DNA of 64,000 nt from NCBI GenBank assembly GCA_030770545.1, contig CM061090.1, positions 17,766,501 through 17,830,500 of the forward strand, in the 5' to 3' direction. The position numbers and the translations under genes are program-made. This stretch comes from Macropodus opercularis (lineage: Eukaryota; Chordata; Actinopteri; Anabantiformes; Osphronemidae). Positions 11,787 through 22,855 of the stretch are shown piece by piece (the first letter of the stretch is position 1; the number at the start of each line of letters is the position of its first letter). The notes under the pieces are model-generated. The model was not told the origin of the DNA. It ran no database searches and saw nothing but the letters and a program-made list of their open reading frames with translations.

Positions 11787-14700
11787 GGCTCTTAACAGAA
11801 CTAACATTCATTTGGTGACACCTCTAATTACAATGTGTGAATAAACGGTTTTCTTGTTGAATCTTCTACTTGCTAATTTAAAGAAAAAAGTATAGTTCTT
11901 TAATTAGCAGACTCTCATTTGACTCCTACGGTTTCACTTGAAGTCAGGTCCAGTTTTTCACCTTGTCTGTCGGCAAAAACGAAGCCTCATTCATATTAAC
12001 TTCATATTGTCAATATCCCTCTGAGCGTTTTCGTGCCATATTGCCCAGCGTCATTAAGCAGTAATCATTGTGCAGACCGTGCCATAGTCGGCTCACCTGT
12101 AAGACTGTTTACGGTGACTGGACAGGAGCCAGGCCTTGATCTACACACACATCTACGCACTGCTCCGCTGGCTCCAGCAGAGCTTCACACTCCGGTGGAC
12201 ACTTTCTCCTCTACCGCCCTCTCCCACTCCTTCCATGAAGGGCCGCTTAACCGCGCTGCCTTTGGAGTCATTTAAAAGTTTCCCGGGTGGTTCAAATTCA
12301 GATTGAACTCGTAGGCGGGGTTTAAGCTGATGAATAGCTTTTATTGAACATGAATAAATTTAAGGATTGAGATTAGTCAGCTCCTTCTCTCTGATGATCT
12401 GGGTCCGCCAGAGGATGTGCTCAGCGTTAAAAAGAAAGAAAAAAAAAAAGCTGCAAAGACGGAAACAAACGTGCGCAGCTTTGATTGAAAGAGGCTGCAT
12501 GAGGTTTCTCTGGGGGCTTTCTGTGAGACGTTACCTGAGGACCATGTGAAAATCTGCTTGTGAAATATCAACGCATAACATATGGCGCATGGAGAAAATT
12601 AACTTATTTTCCTGTGGTGGATGAGCAGGGTATGTAGTTACTGGAGAGTTACTGCGGAGTTTAAAATTGATGGCAGTCGATCTTCCAGCTCTTAATCTCT
12701 CGCGCTTGTGTCGCCTTATCGCTGATGTCGATCTGCCTCATCCCTGCTCATAAACCCTACCTATTATTTAGCCCCTTCAAAATTAAAGCGCCTGACACCA
12801 GATCTCGCCCACCGTGAGTAATATCGCAGTCAGTGACCTTCCCATCCCTCAAGCAGCCACCGGCCGGCACATTGATCGATCCCGCTGATGGCCTTGGTGC
12901 TAATCTTCCAAGGGACCAACAGGAGGGTGACGGTATTTCACTGCTCAATCTGATGCAATTACCCTCAAAATAAACACATTTTGGATAGCAGCTGACCTTC
13001 CAGTAAAGGAAGGAGGGCGGCCTGACTGCTCGTTCATGCCCGGTGTCAGGGCCGTTTATCATTTAGGGCGTCCCATAAACAAAAGGTATCCTGTAAGACA
13101 ATCTGAGCAAGGCGTCAGGCATAGAGGTAAAGAAGAGAAGGGTCAGGTCTGCAAGTAATGAAGCCTTTCTTCCTCTAAAGCCTTTAATATCTCACTAGGT
13201 TAAACGCCTGCCTCCATCTCACTAGTTATTTCCTAATGGAGAGCTTCTTTCGGTCCGTTTCGCAATAACATGAGGTTACATTAAGGAACTCAATCCGCTC
13301 TGGGAGGATTATCGCAGTAGTTAAAATGAAAATGATGTAATGAGATCACGCATGTGAAATTGAAAAACGCATCCTTGCTCTGCGCTGTTCTCACTCTGGA
13401 TTTCAGCAGCGGTAATTAGAGCAGATATGACTGTTTACCTACTCTACCGCTATGTTAACTGTGATTACGACGCCGTTCAAACCGAGGTCTCGTCTCTGTC
13501 GTGGGGCAAACCACACTTTCAAGACTGAGCCATTCAAATCAAATCAAGAGGGGAACATCACTTCCCTTTCAAGTACTGCACAGCCAGTTCTTATACACAT
13601 CCCTAAGAACAACTGCACAATAAATGCCAGCAGGTCAAATCAATAATCAACAAAGGAGGAAATGAAATGGACTTTTGCTGCGCAGGTGGCCACGGGGGGC
13701 CGGAAAAGGTAACGCAAGCATTTCTCTGTGCGGTTCGGCAGCTGGCGTATTCACAAGGTGTCAGAAGAACATTTAGAAGAATTATTAGACGAGAACTATG
13801 AATTAGTTACTGCGCTGTGATGTAGATGGGAGACGTACAGAAGACGGAGTTAAAAGAACAAGGAAGCGCGGAAAAGCAGAGGCAGACCACTTGTTTAATG
13901 CTCCAATTGATCCAACCTGCAACCGAGTAGCATCTTTAACCAGGCTCTATGGCAGGATGACTTTAAAGATAACGTTTAAAGCAGTGCTTTGCTCATGGGC
14001 TGAGCATAGCAACGGCTTTATGTGTTGTTTTGTATTCCGGTTGACGGACAGTCTCTCTAAACTCTATCCCGCCCTGTCACTTGCATGGCTAAAATTCCCA
14101 TAGTTTGACAGGTGAAGCGCTTCACTTGCAAACTTTACACCCACTTTCATCAACCGTGCTCCTCAACTAACCATCTGAGAACGAACCCTATACACAACCG
14201 ATCGTGGCAAGATGGACATCTGCCTCTCCAGATGCACTATACCAGCCTACTGTTGCAAAGTTAAAGGGACAGCGACAAGCACTTAGCGGGTCCCTCAGCA
14301 CCCGGTCCCATTTCCCTCCTCTTATCTGAAGTGACAAGGAATCTTTTTCAGGCCTCCTATGCCTGAGGCTCCTCCTGCATTATCTCCCAGTGTGCTCGCG
14401 CCACTGCTGTAGCTATCTCGCGTCTCTCTAATTCCGCCCGTCAAAAACATGCTGGAAAAAAAAACAAAAAACATCATGGCATCGCAAAAAATTCAGTCCA
14501 CAAACTGTGTTGTTGGTTTTTTTACCGATCACGTCGCAGGACGACGGACTTTGGAACAAGTGGGACAAGAGTGTGTGAAGATCAGTCCAAGTCCGTTTGC
14601 CAGTATCTTGTGCCATGTGCCGCGTGGCCCCTTCCCACCGAAACGGCTGTAGTTACAGACCCGATAAAGCGTGTGGGGAAATGCAAAGCGACAAAACATG

Positions 14701-15154
14701 AACTAAATCGGACACTCTAATGAGATATTGATTGCCCCGCACTGATGGTTACACTTTTGTCTGTCTAACACTCTCCAAGTCCACCATAAACAATCAGCCA
14801 TCTGTTCGAGCACTATGCAATTTTAGATGGGTCTGATGTCGGAATGAATTAACTCGGAGTTTGGATATGCGATGCAGCCGCTATAACTCACACGCGTTTT
14901 GCATACTTTACATACTTGCATTCATTCCCGCTAAATGCTACCTGGAGTAAGACGGCTCAATGAATATGCATGGTTTTAAACCGACTCCACCGCTGCACGC
15001 GCACACGACTAAGACCGCACAGCAAATGAAAATGCATGGTTTCAGCTGTTTTGACAATGCTGAAGATTCAAAGGCTACAAGCGGAAAAACACTTTCTTCT
15101 TGTGAGACGAGACTGGGAAAATCTCTGCAATTACATCTTAGCCCCTATCTTTTT
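11787..15154. other. non-coding stretch, nothing recognised
   Basis: No gene recognised. An A-rich patch at about 12425-12450 supports short spurious lysine-rich frames. The open frames are all about 100 codons or fewer and have no recognisable domain. Confidence 0.5.
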
Positions 15155-15182
15155 TTGTTGTTGTTGTTGTTGTTGTTGTTTT
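15155..15182. repeat. (GTT)n microsatellite
   Basis: A trinucleotide repeat of about nine GTT units, preceded by a short T run. On the plus strand it reads as a poly-leucine stretch inside a spurious frame at 14960-15229. Confidence 0.95.
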
Positions 15183-17187
15183 GCCTACTGCTAAAGACCA
15201 AATGGTCCCATTTCTCTGTGCTCAATTAAAATGTGTATTAATTGTAGTAAAGCTCCAGGGACTTGAGTCATTCAGATAGTATTCATTAGCCACGGCTTAT
15301 ACTTTATAGCTAGTGAATGTGAAACCGAATGATTTAAACAATTTTTTTTTGTTCTGAACAACAAAGCGCTCACCCCGAGCTCCCTGTTGTTTGTGCAACA
15401 GCCTCGCTGCAAAGTAAGGGCTGAGAGCTCCAATATAATGAACCTGGGAAGCTGCTCTTCGTGCAAATCAATAGTGACGAGCTCCTTTAAAACTCTCAAC
15501 TTTGAGCCTTTGATGCCTGAGAATACATTACCGCCGTTAACTAGGGCTCCCGTCCAGGCAATAAGCATGCAGTTCACTCTGCAAGCTCCATTTGCCCCAT
15601 CCACACACAGACTCACACCACTGCTGTTACAATTACTGTATACGCCATACAGTGCAATAGCAGTGCCTTTATTTATCACCCTGATCACTCCCAACCAGCA
15701 AATTTATCAAATGTTACACTTTTATTAAGGGTGATCGATAAATCTGTGGACCGGGCATGACAAAAGCCGGGAAGTAAAGAGCTGCTGGGGAAGGTTTGAC
15801 GTATGTGTAATGCTCTATGCATTCTGAGCACTTCATCACGGCACAAACCCAGTCACCCTGTCGCCCCTTCAAAGCACCAGATATGTATATTCAACGCACG
15901 CGACACCTTCGTCTCAGCAAAACCGCTTTGCGCGTCGATATCGCAACGACCGCCGCCTGGTTTCTGCACAAAGGCATGGTTGTTACAGTATAGGCAGTCT
16001 GCACTACACACACTGTGCCTGCGTGTTGAAGTGCTATGAATATGTGATACGGCTCATTCAGTTCCGTAAACATGTGCGTGGAGGCATATCTACACTGTGG
16101 TTAGATAATATTGCTAATATCGCGCTGAGCCGCCGTACAGTACAGTCACTGTAAGACACATCCGATGGCGCTCGTGGCCTGTTGATCGCGCAAAGGGAAG
16201 CATGTCCGCCGCAGCGTTAGTGAAATGCGTGAGATTACATCTGCGCCGCACGGCCCTTAAGTGTGAGAGTGTTATGCATGTTGGGTCTGACGTGGGAGGC
16301 CCCCGGAGCTAAAAAGCTATTTATACAGATTATACCTGTGAATCAGGTGGAGAAGATGATAAACAGCGTGTGATAAACTAAGTGAAGAGGCGCCATCTGA
16401 AAAAGTCACAGCTCGTATAGAGAACTTTCAAATGATAAAAAATAAATAAATGTAATAACTGCAGCCGAGCCTCTCGGTAAATATTTGCTCTTTAGTTTGA
16501 TACGGACTTTGGTTTGGTTTGAAAGAAACAAAGTTAATTTAAAAGTTCAGGCATTTTGGACATTGTGATGGGCATTTCCACCTCTATAGGGGCTCAACTG
16601 TCAAAAATCCCACGAAAGCTTGTCTGATTTTCAGCTTCTGGTAACGTTGCCATTTAACTGACATTGATTTTGTTTATCATGAGATGGGATATGATGTGCT
16701 TGTCAGATACCGAAGCGAAAACTGAATGTTGCTAGAAAAGGTAAACGTAGTGTTGCTTGTCCTGTTTTGTTGGTTAAATGCATTTGTTGGGGTGAAGCCA
16801 TGTTTAAGTGTCTGCACGTGTTTATTTATATTTGTATTAGGTTTGGTTTTTGTGTTCAGCCTTACTTTAAGTACAGTAGGGGAGGGTTGCAATAAATAAA
16901 CACAACTTAGGCAAATTTAACTGTAACAGAACCAAATAACTGCTGTAAATGTTTCTCGTTACACTGTTACATGAAGAAGACGACTGTGATGATGAACACC
17001 TGACTTAAATCTGCAGTCTCGCAAATCGTCAGAAAGATAGTTTCTGTATTAAGACACGAGACAAATGTTCCGATTAGCAGTTTCTGAGATGACCCAGTTT
17101 TTATTTGTGAGCAAAAAAACTAACGTAAGTAACGTTTGGTTGCTAATCTCTTGTTTGCCCGTGATTCACAGACAAACAAATAGTGGT
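15183..17187. other. non-coding stretch, nothing recognised
   Basis: Two overlapping frames of 113 (plus, 15387-15728) and 140 codons (minus, 15272-15694) occupy the same DNA and neither has a recognisable motif, so both are taken as chance. The rest is unique-looking non-coding sequence. Confidence 0.5.
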
Positions 17188-17640
17188 TTAATAGTTTACT
17201 TCGCTCTCCAGCAGGTGAAATGTCCGTTCAGCTGGATTAACGTCTGATGACTGACTAGGCCAGTGTAAAACCTCCTGCTTCCTTTCTGATGAAGTCTCAC
17301 CATTGTCTTGCTGCATGATGAAGCTACTTCCCAAGTACTTTGAACAGGTGCATTTTTCTTTAAACTGGAAAACAGTCAGTTTCTGGCTTAGCGACGCTGC
17401 TCCAGACCGTTACTCGTCCTCGTCCTTGATCCTGGTTTCAATATATCTTCGCTCATAAAGTCTTCAACCCAGAACAGGGCGCCCAAAGAAAACTGATTGG
17501 GAGATCTGTGCTCGGCAAACCTGTGGTTTCTTTCATTTTCACGACATTACAAATCACTGCGTTGGCGATGCCCAGTGGTTGTTCAGCGCATTTGAAAGGC
17601 TCGCTTTCCTTGAACGGACAGATCACTCTGGTTTTCATAT
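17188..17640 (-). mobile_element. internally shortened Tc1/mariner-like transposase relic B
   Basis: On the minus strand, the frame ending at a stop at 17188-17190 encodes a Tc1-type catalytic tail: FIMQQDN at about 17302-17322, then LHWPSQSSDVNPAE at about 17227-17268. The aspartate of QQDN and the SSDVNPAE block correspond to the second and third catalytic positions of Tc1 DDE transposases. Only about 90 bases further upstream, a separate minus-strand frame (17453-17638) starts with MKT and contains a K-rich KMKETTG segment, loosely like the N-terminal helix-turn-helix region of this family. An intact transposase has well over 200 residues between these two parts, so most of the middle is missing. 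The C-terminal call is firm, the N-terminal one tentative. It differs in sequence from relic A and appears to be another family. Confidence 0.8.
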
Positions 17641-18520
17641 TGATTTATCTTTAATAAGCAAATGGACATGTTGTAGGTCAAACCCGAGGCTAAAACCAAG
17701 TACTTTAAAGCTATTTATACCAAATTGAACGTTTACTTTTGCTTGCTTGTATATTCTGGTAAGATACTGTACAATGAGGATTGAAAGTCTGAACTGTTGT
17801 CATACCTCTTTTTTGGTTTTAAACCCAAAGCCTTGCTGTTCTATTAGTTTTGGTGAAGACTTTCCATGCACTACTTTACTTTTGTATAATTTTAACATTC
17901 TGTCCCTTTTTCTGTATGCATGCAATCGTTCACAGGCAGCATTGTCACTGTGTCTGTTAAAACTATACTACGTGTCACATTGCAGCTTAATGGACTCACA
18001 GCCTGCTTTGCAGTTAATGGTTCATCCAGAATTACGTTTTGGGTCCTGTGCATATTGATGTTTCCCAGGTGTTGTGGTATTTGCAGGCTCTGGACTATTA
18101 TAGTAATATTCACTTACGGCTCCTGCGCAGAAATGATCCAAGGGAAGGTTTAATATGATGAACCCACAAAAACGACCTTTACGTAGGAACAGCGATGCCG
18201 CTTTAAGTGTTAATGGAACAACTTTCGCTACCTGTTGGCTTACATGGACCACGTTGACCGATCTCACATCAATCAGTTTTAAGTCTAAGGCCTGAGTTTG
18301 GCTTTTGAGACAGGAAACAACTGGCTTCGGCTCCTCGATTCGTTTTTGTGAAATATACCGTGGAATTTATCTGGGACAAAGCTCCGGTGCAGAACTTTGC
18401 TGTAAACTATTCTAAAAAACGATTCCTCTTACGCCGCATGCTGAATCACCCCACTGTTCCCCCTGACAGCACCTGCAGAAAACTTGACCAGGCAGCAACA
18501 CCCTCCCCTCCCCCTCCCAC
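17641..18520. other. non-coding stretch
   Basis: No gene recognised. The first 100 bases may be the outer part of transposon relic B. Four short frames overlap between 17747 and 18267 on both strands without recognisable motifs. Confidence 0.5.
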
Positions 18521-18545
18521 CACACACACACACACACACACACAC
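18521..18545. repeat. (CA)n microsatellite
   Basis: A perfect CA run of about 25 bases, preceded by a C-rich stretch. The long minus-strand frame at 18429-19016 (195 codons) runs through it and owes its length to low-complexity sequence. Confidence 0.96.
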
Positions 18546-18660
18546 TTGTGCACATGCCTCTTGACTGATAAAAACAGCAGCGGCACAATCAGCAAAGCCA
18601 TTTTTAATGAGCCTCTTCCCCTCTCCATCTATCAGAATGGAATTAGGACAGCACTCAGCG

Positions 18661-18790
18661 ACTGAGGGGAGGGAAGCTGGGAGAATGGGGGCACAAGGCA
18701 GAAGGGGGGGAAAAAAAAAAAAGTCTTCATTAAGGACACTGAAGTTGAGGTAGGAGGAGAAGGAGAGGAAGGGAATAAAAATAAAAGGGA
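18661..18790. repeat. purine-rich low-complexity block
   Basis: The plus strand is strongly biased to A and G, including a run of G followed by a run of A at about 18705-18722 and many GAGGA and GGAAG groups. It is a homopurine-homopyrimidine type tract and non-coding. Confidence 0.75.
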
Positions 18791-19184
18791 AGAGAGAATC
18801 CACAAAGCTTTCCCCATTCTGTCCGTCTCCCTGATTAGGTGGCCAAGTTATGCGGGTCAGAGCGGCTGTTATTCCAGCTAATCCCTCATCACGGTATTTC
18901 ATCAGGTTTGGCATTTGGCTATCTGCATTAATTAGACGTTCGAACGGACACCGTGTTAATAACTGACGCACGGTGGATAATGAGAAAGCGCCTGCACGGC
19001 CGTATCCTCCCGCCATCGCAGTCCCAGTGTCGCCGGCGAAGCGTCGGTGCTTGAAACGCTGGGCTTTATTTATTAATGATTCGAGCCGTTTTTAGTGCCA
19101 CTGGTGATAATGTACTGTCTGCACGTTGGTAGATAAGTGTGTTGTGGCGCGATAGTTTGGACTTGTTCAGAATGTCTCCTATTT

Positions 19185-19640
19185 TTATCTCTGCTCCAGG
19201 TTTTTATTCTTCAGCACTTTCCTTCCCTCTTATCCCACGTTTCTCCTTAGCCGCCTCGTCATTCGCTCCCATTCACACACTCTCTCTTTCTCGTGTTCAC
19301 CTGTCTCTCTCTTTTTTTTTTATTTTGCTGCTCTTCCCAGAGGAGAGTAAGAACTCCTATCTCTCATTTGCACACCTTTAGTCCGTCTCCTCTCTCCCAA
19401 CGTCCCCTTCCTCCCCGTTCGCTGCCTTCATCCGTATCAACGCCATGTGACTAGCCCTTCTTCCCCGTATTCACACCCACCGCTTCCCTTCGTCTCGGCC
19501 GCCTTCCCCTCCTCTTTGGCCGCGTTTCTCGTCGTACCACAGTTGCTTTAATATTCTGCGCTGCCTCTCGACGTCTTCTCCTCCGCGTTCGCTTTGTCCC
19601 TCTTTTCACTTCAGTCTTCTGTCAGTCATTGCCAAGTGTT
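19185..19640. repeat. pyrimidine-rich low-complexity block
   Basis: The plus strand is strongly biased to C and T over about 450 bases, with CTCTCT groups and a T run near 19312-19321. No gene is seen. The bias is opposite to the purine block 400 bases upstream. Confidence 0.7.
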
Positions 19641-22600
19641 TGGTGATCAGCTACTCAGATCGGCTGCGATCGAGAAGAAACACTATGTCCTTGGCAGCAT
19701 TGTCCTTTCTGGTGTAAACACATTGCTCACTGTGCTGTATTTCAAGCTAAAGCGACCGTCGTGTACTTTGTTAGTCTGCTTGCTCGTGGTTTATTGAGTG
19801 ACTTAGCTGTTGTATCGCCCCTCCGTTGCTCTCATTCCCTCTCTCTCTCACTCTGAGGTGTGATCCTTTATCGGACAAGGCATGTTGACTAAGAACACAT
19901 TCTTATTTACAGGAACGGCCTTGGGGAGCCTTTACGGAGAGAGAACGGGTCATACGCGCAGGTCTACACCTGGGAGCTGCCCAGTGTTGTACTGTTTACA
20001 GCGGCTTCATTGGGGTGCCTTGCTAAAGGGAGTTCTCAAGCCCAACGTGTCTGTTTTCCACGTTCCACCTCTTTCTTTCTATATCCTCGGCTCTACGTCG
20101 CTCCCGTACCCTCCCTCTCCTTCGCCTATACATTTACTTCTCTGCGTTTCCCATCTGTCCCTCGCTGTCACACATCAGGAGTGTGTCAGCGCGGATTCGG
20201 AATATGTCAGCGCGCCGTCTGGTCAGTTTCGGTCTTTATTTATTTATTTTTTCTGCCTTCATCTGTGACAGCTCTCTTCTCTCTCTTTGCTCTTAGATTC
20301 TTTCCTGCTATGTCAACAACCAATTATACCTTAATGATGTTACACGGCATCGTTTTTTTCTTTTAATTCATTCTTATTATTATTCATGTTTGCGCGTACG
20401 TGCTTCCATTTTGGAAGAAGCATCGGTTCAAAAGGAAAGGATGCAAGCTGGGAGTGAAATATTCAAATGGTGGCCTATTTACAAAGGCCGGGACGTCTTT
20501 CCCTCTCTGCCATTTGTTATGTGGCACAAAAAAAAGAGAAGCTCCACCAACTCCTGGGACCTCATCCACAGATATCATGTGCCAAGCAAAGCCTTTTCAG
20601 ACCAAGTGTAAACACATTACCTTGTGTATTGAAATCTTATCAAAATCTAGGCTGTTGTCAAGGTTTGGATGAAGAATATACGTTTGTGTTTTGGGAGAAA
20701 GACGTGTCTTAGTGTGGGAGAAGTGGGTTTGTGTGTACTTATGCAAAAAACCCAGCGTGCTTTCACACCTGCCTGGAAAGGAAGGTGTCTGCGTGCGCGC
20801 GTTTCCGGCCGAGCTGCCAGACGGCTGCTATCTTCGCAAGTCAGACTGCAGGGAAGCTGGCGTGGCGCGCCGATCGTTTGAAGTTCTATTCTCTCGCTGG
20901 AAGTTCGATCCGCCCCGAGGAAATTTGTCATGTCGTTCCACCTTTCTGATCCCTGTGCGGTGGGGGTCAAGGGGAAGGGTATTTGTTATTGTTTGGCGCG
21001 GACACATCAATACACCTACATTTGTGTAACGGGCCGATAAGAGGAGCAGAGATTTGTTTGGCCTTCTATGAAATCTTCATTTATCTGCTCTTCCTGTGGT
21101 TTGGGACCATGCGATCATTTATTAACCCAGCCATGAGCAATATGCTAAATTGTTCTGCTTTTGCCAAACCTCTGATTGACTCTCAGTTATTCCCCTATAA
21201 CTTTAAATCTATCATTCATTATTGCTTTGTTCATTTTTTTTGTCTCTATCAAAGCCACATTCCATCATCTGAAATCTTAAAATCTTTCTGATAGTTGAAT
21301 ACTCGTCTCTACTCGACGCCCCTGCCCCCTTTTCCCACCCCCTGTCGAACAACGTGCGCCCATGGCCTACAGCATAGCAATGCTGATGGAAACTTTTGTC
21401 ATCCCAACTCAATTCAATACCTTTTCTTTCACTGGTTAATTAAAGCCATCCTCTCTCAATCACACATTATTAACACGACTCCTCTGAGATCCATCACGTC
21501 CCCTGGCCAGTAAGTGAAAATGAGGCCGAAAGGGAAAGATAGAAGTAGCGTGAAAGGTGGCAGATGAGAGAGAGAGACATGAAGAAGAAGAGAGAAAGCA
21601 TATTGTGTAGAGACAGAAAGCCTCAAGAGTGATTCAGCCATTGTTACTCATCCCCTCCTTTTTGCAAGAGGGCTCATGTCATGAGTATTTTAAGTGCTCT
21701 CCATTCCGTTGTTCTCCTTTAATCCTGTTAGGTAACTCTCTTCCTCCCTCCTCCTTGTGCGTCTTTCTATTTCTCTGCTTTCCTCCTCCGCTCCCCGCTG
21801 CCCACTCAGCAAACGGTGAGTCTTGTGCTCTCTGCCATGAGAAAGGCTAGAGTGTGGCTAAACAAGGTGGGAAAGGGTGGGGGGTGGGCAGAGAATCAGA
21901 GCGAGAGTAAGACGTAGGGTGCGGGAGAGATAAAATGACAAAAGGTGTGGCGGCATCGGTGGGTGTTGTCGGGAAATGTGCCGGCCCGGTGTGGGCTCGT
22001 TTGTTACGAGGACGGATGAGTGTGGACGAGAGCCAAAGCAGTGGCGAGTAAGTTGTGTAAGTGGAGCTTGCACACATTTAGAAAAAAAGGGAAAACAGGA
22101 TGGAGGGTGGGTTGATTTCAAGTGATTGTGACATTGGAGGTACTGTTAAATCCTTATTTCAATATCTGAAAAAGCCAAACGTAGGGGGACGAGGAGACTT
22201 ATGCTTGTAGCTTATGTTTCCCGTCTATGTTCTGTCAGTCACAGAACTCACAGCTTACAGGCAGCACAACTGTTCTGACTTAAAAGTGCTTTTTGTATCC
22301 TTTAAACAAAGCCTCCTATTCCCATCCCCAGCTTTTTTTTAAGCATCATATGATAAAAGGTTGAATCACACTTGCACACAAAACAAAACATGATGCAACG
22401 TTTCAAACCTGCCTTGTAACCGCTACGCAAAACCAGCAAACACTCCATCAGCCACACTGGTGTGGTTTCCCACTTCTCAAGAAAACCGTTTCCCCACAAG
22501 CCCTGCCGAGTTCTCCAGCACATCATTTACATCAGGACAATTACAAACGAGAGGGTTGTCAAGCGGCGGCCCGGCACCGTGGTCGCTCTGACAAGACGAG

Positions 22601-22841
22601 GTAGCCACTTAGCGCAAGGTGAGGTGGGGCAGTCGCGTTCCTGCAGCTTCTCACGTGGAAGGGAATTAAATGGGTCACGAGAGCAAAGGAGAAATTTGCT
22701 GGACCGATAGCACAGACTAGTGGTGAAGGCTGTGCATGGTGTGAAGATAGTCGCAGAAAGAGTCAGGTGTGGGATGTGCAGGCGGGAGTCACTTAAAACT
22801 CTAATTTCAGCCGTCACTGAAAGCTGATGATCTCTTTGTTG
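19641..22841. other. non-coding stretch with further pyrimidine-rich patches
   Basis: No gene recognised. Pyrimidine-rich patches occur near 20050-20150 and 21720-21800, and a GA-rich patch near 21565-21600. A segment after the acceptor-like TTATTTACAG at 19902-19911 has open frames, but no good donor follows and the peptides are unfamiliar. Overlapping frames at 20390-21029 are on both strands and unrecognised. Confidence 0.5.
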
Positions 22842-22855
22842 TATATATATATATA
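22842..22855. repeat. short (TA)n tract
   Basis: Seven TA units in a row. Simple-sequence DNA. Confidence 0.9.

Noticed and set aside
18429..19016. 195-codon minus-strand open frame
   Set aside because: Its length comes from the CA repeat and the purine-rich block; the protein is low-complexity there and unfamiliar elsewhere.
19912..19992. Possible exon after TTATTTACAG
   Set aside because: No acceptable donor follows and neither open frame resembles a known protein.
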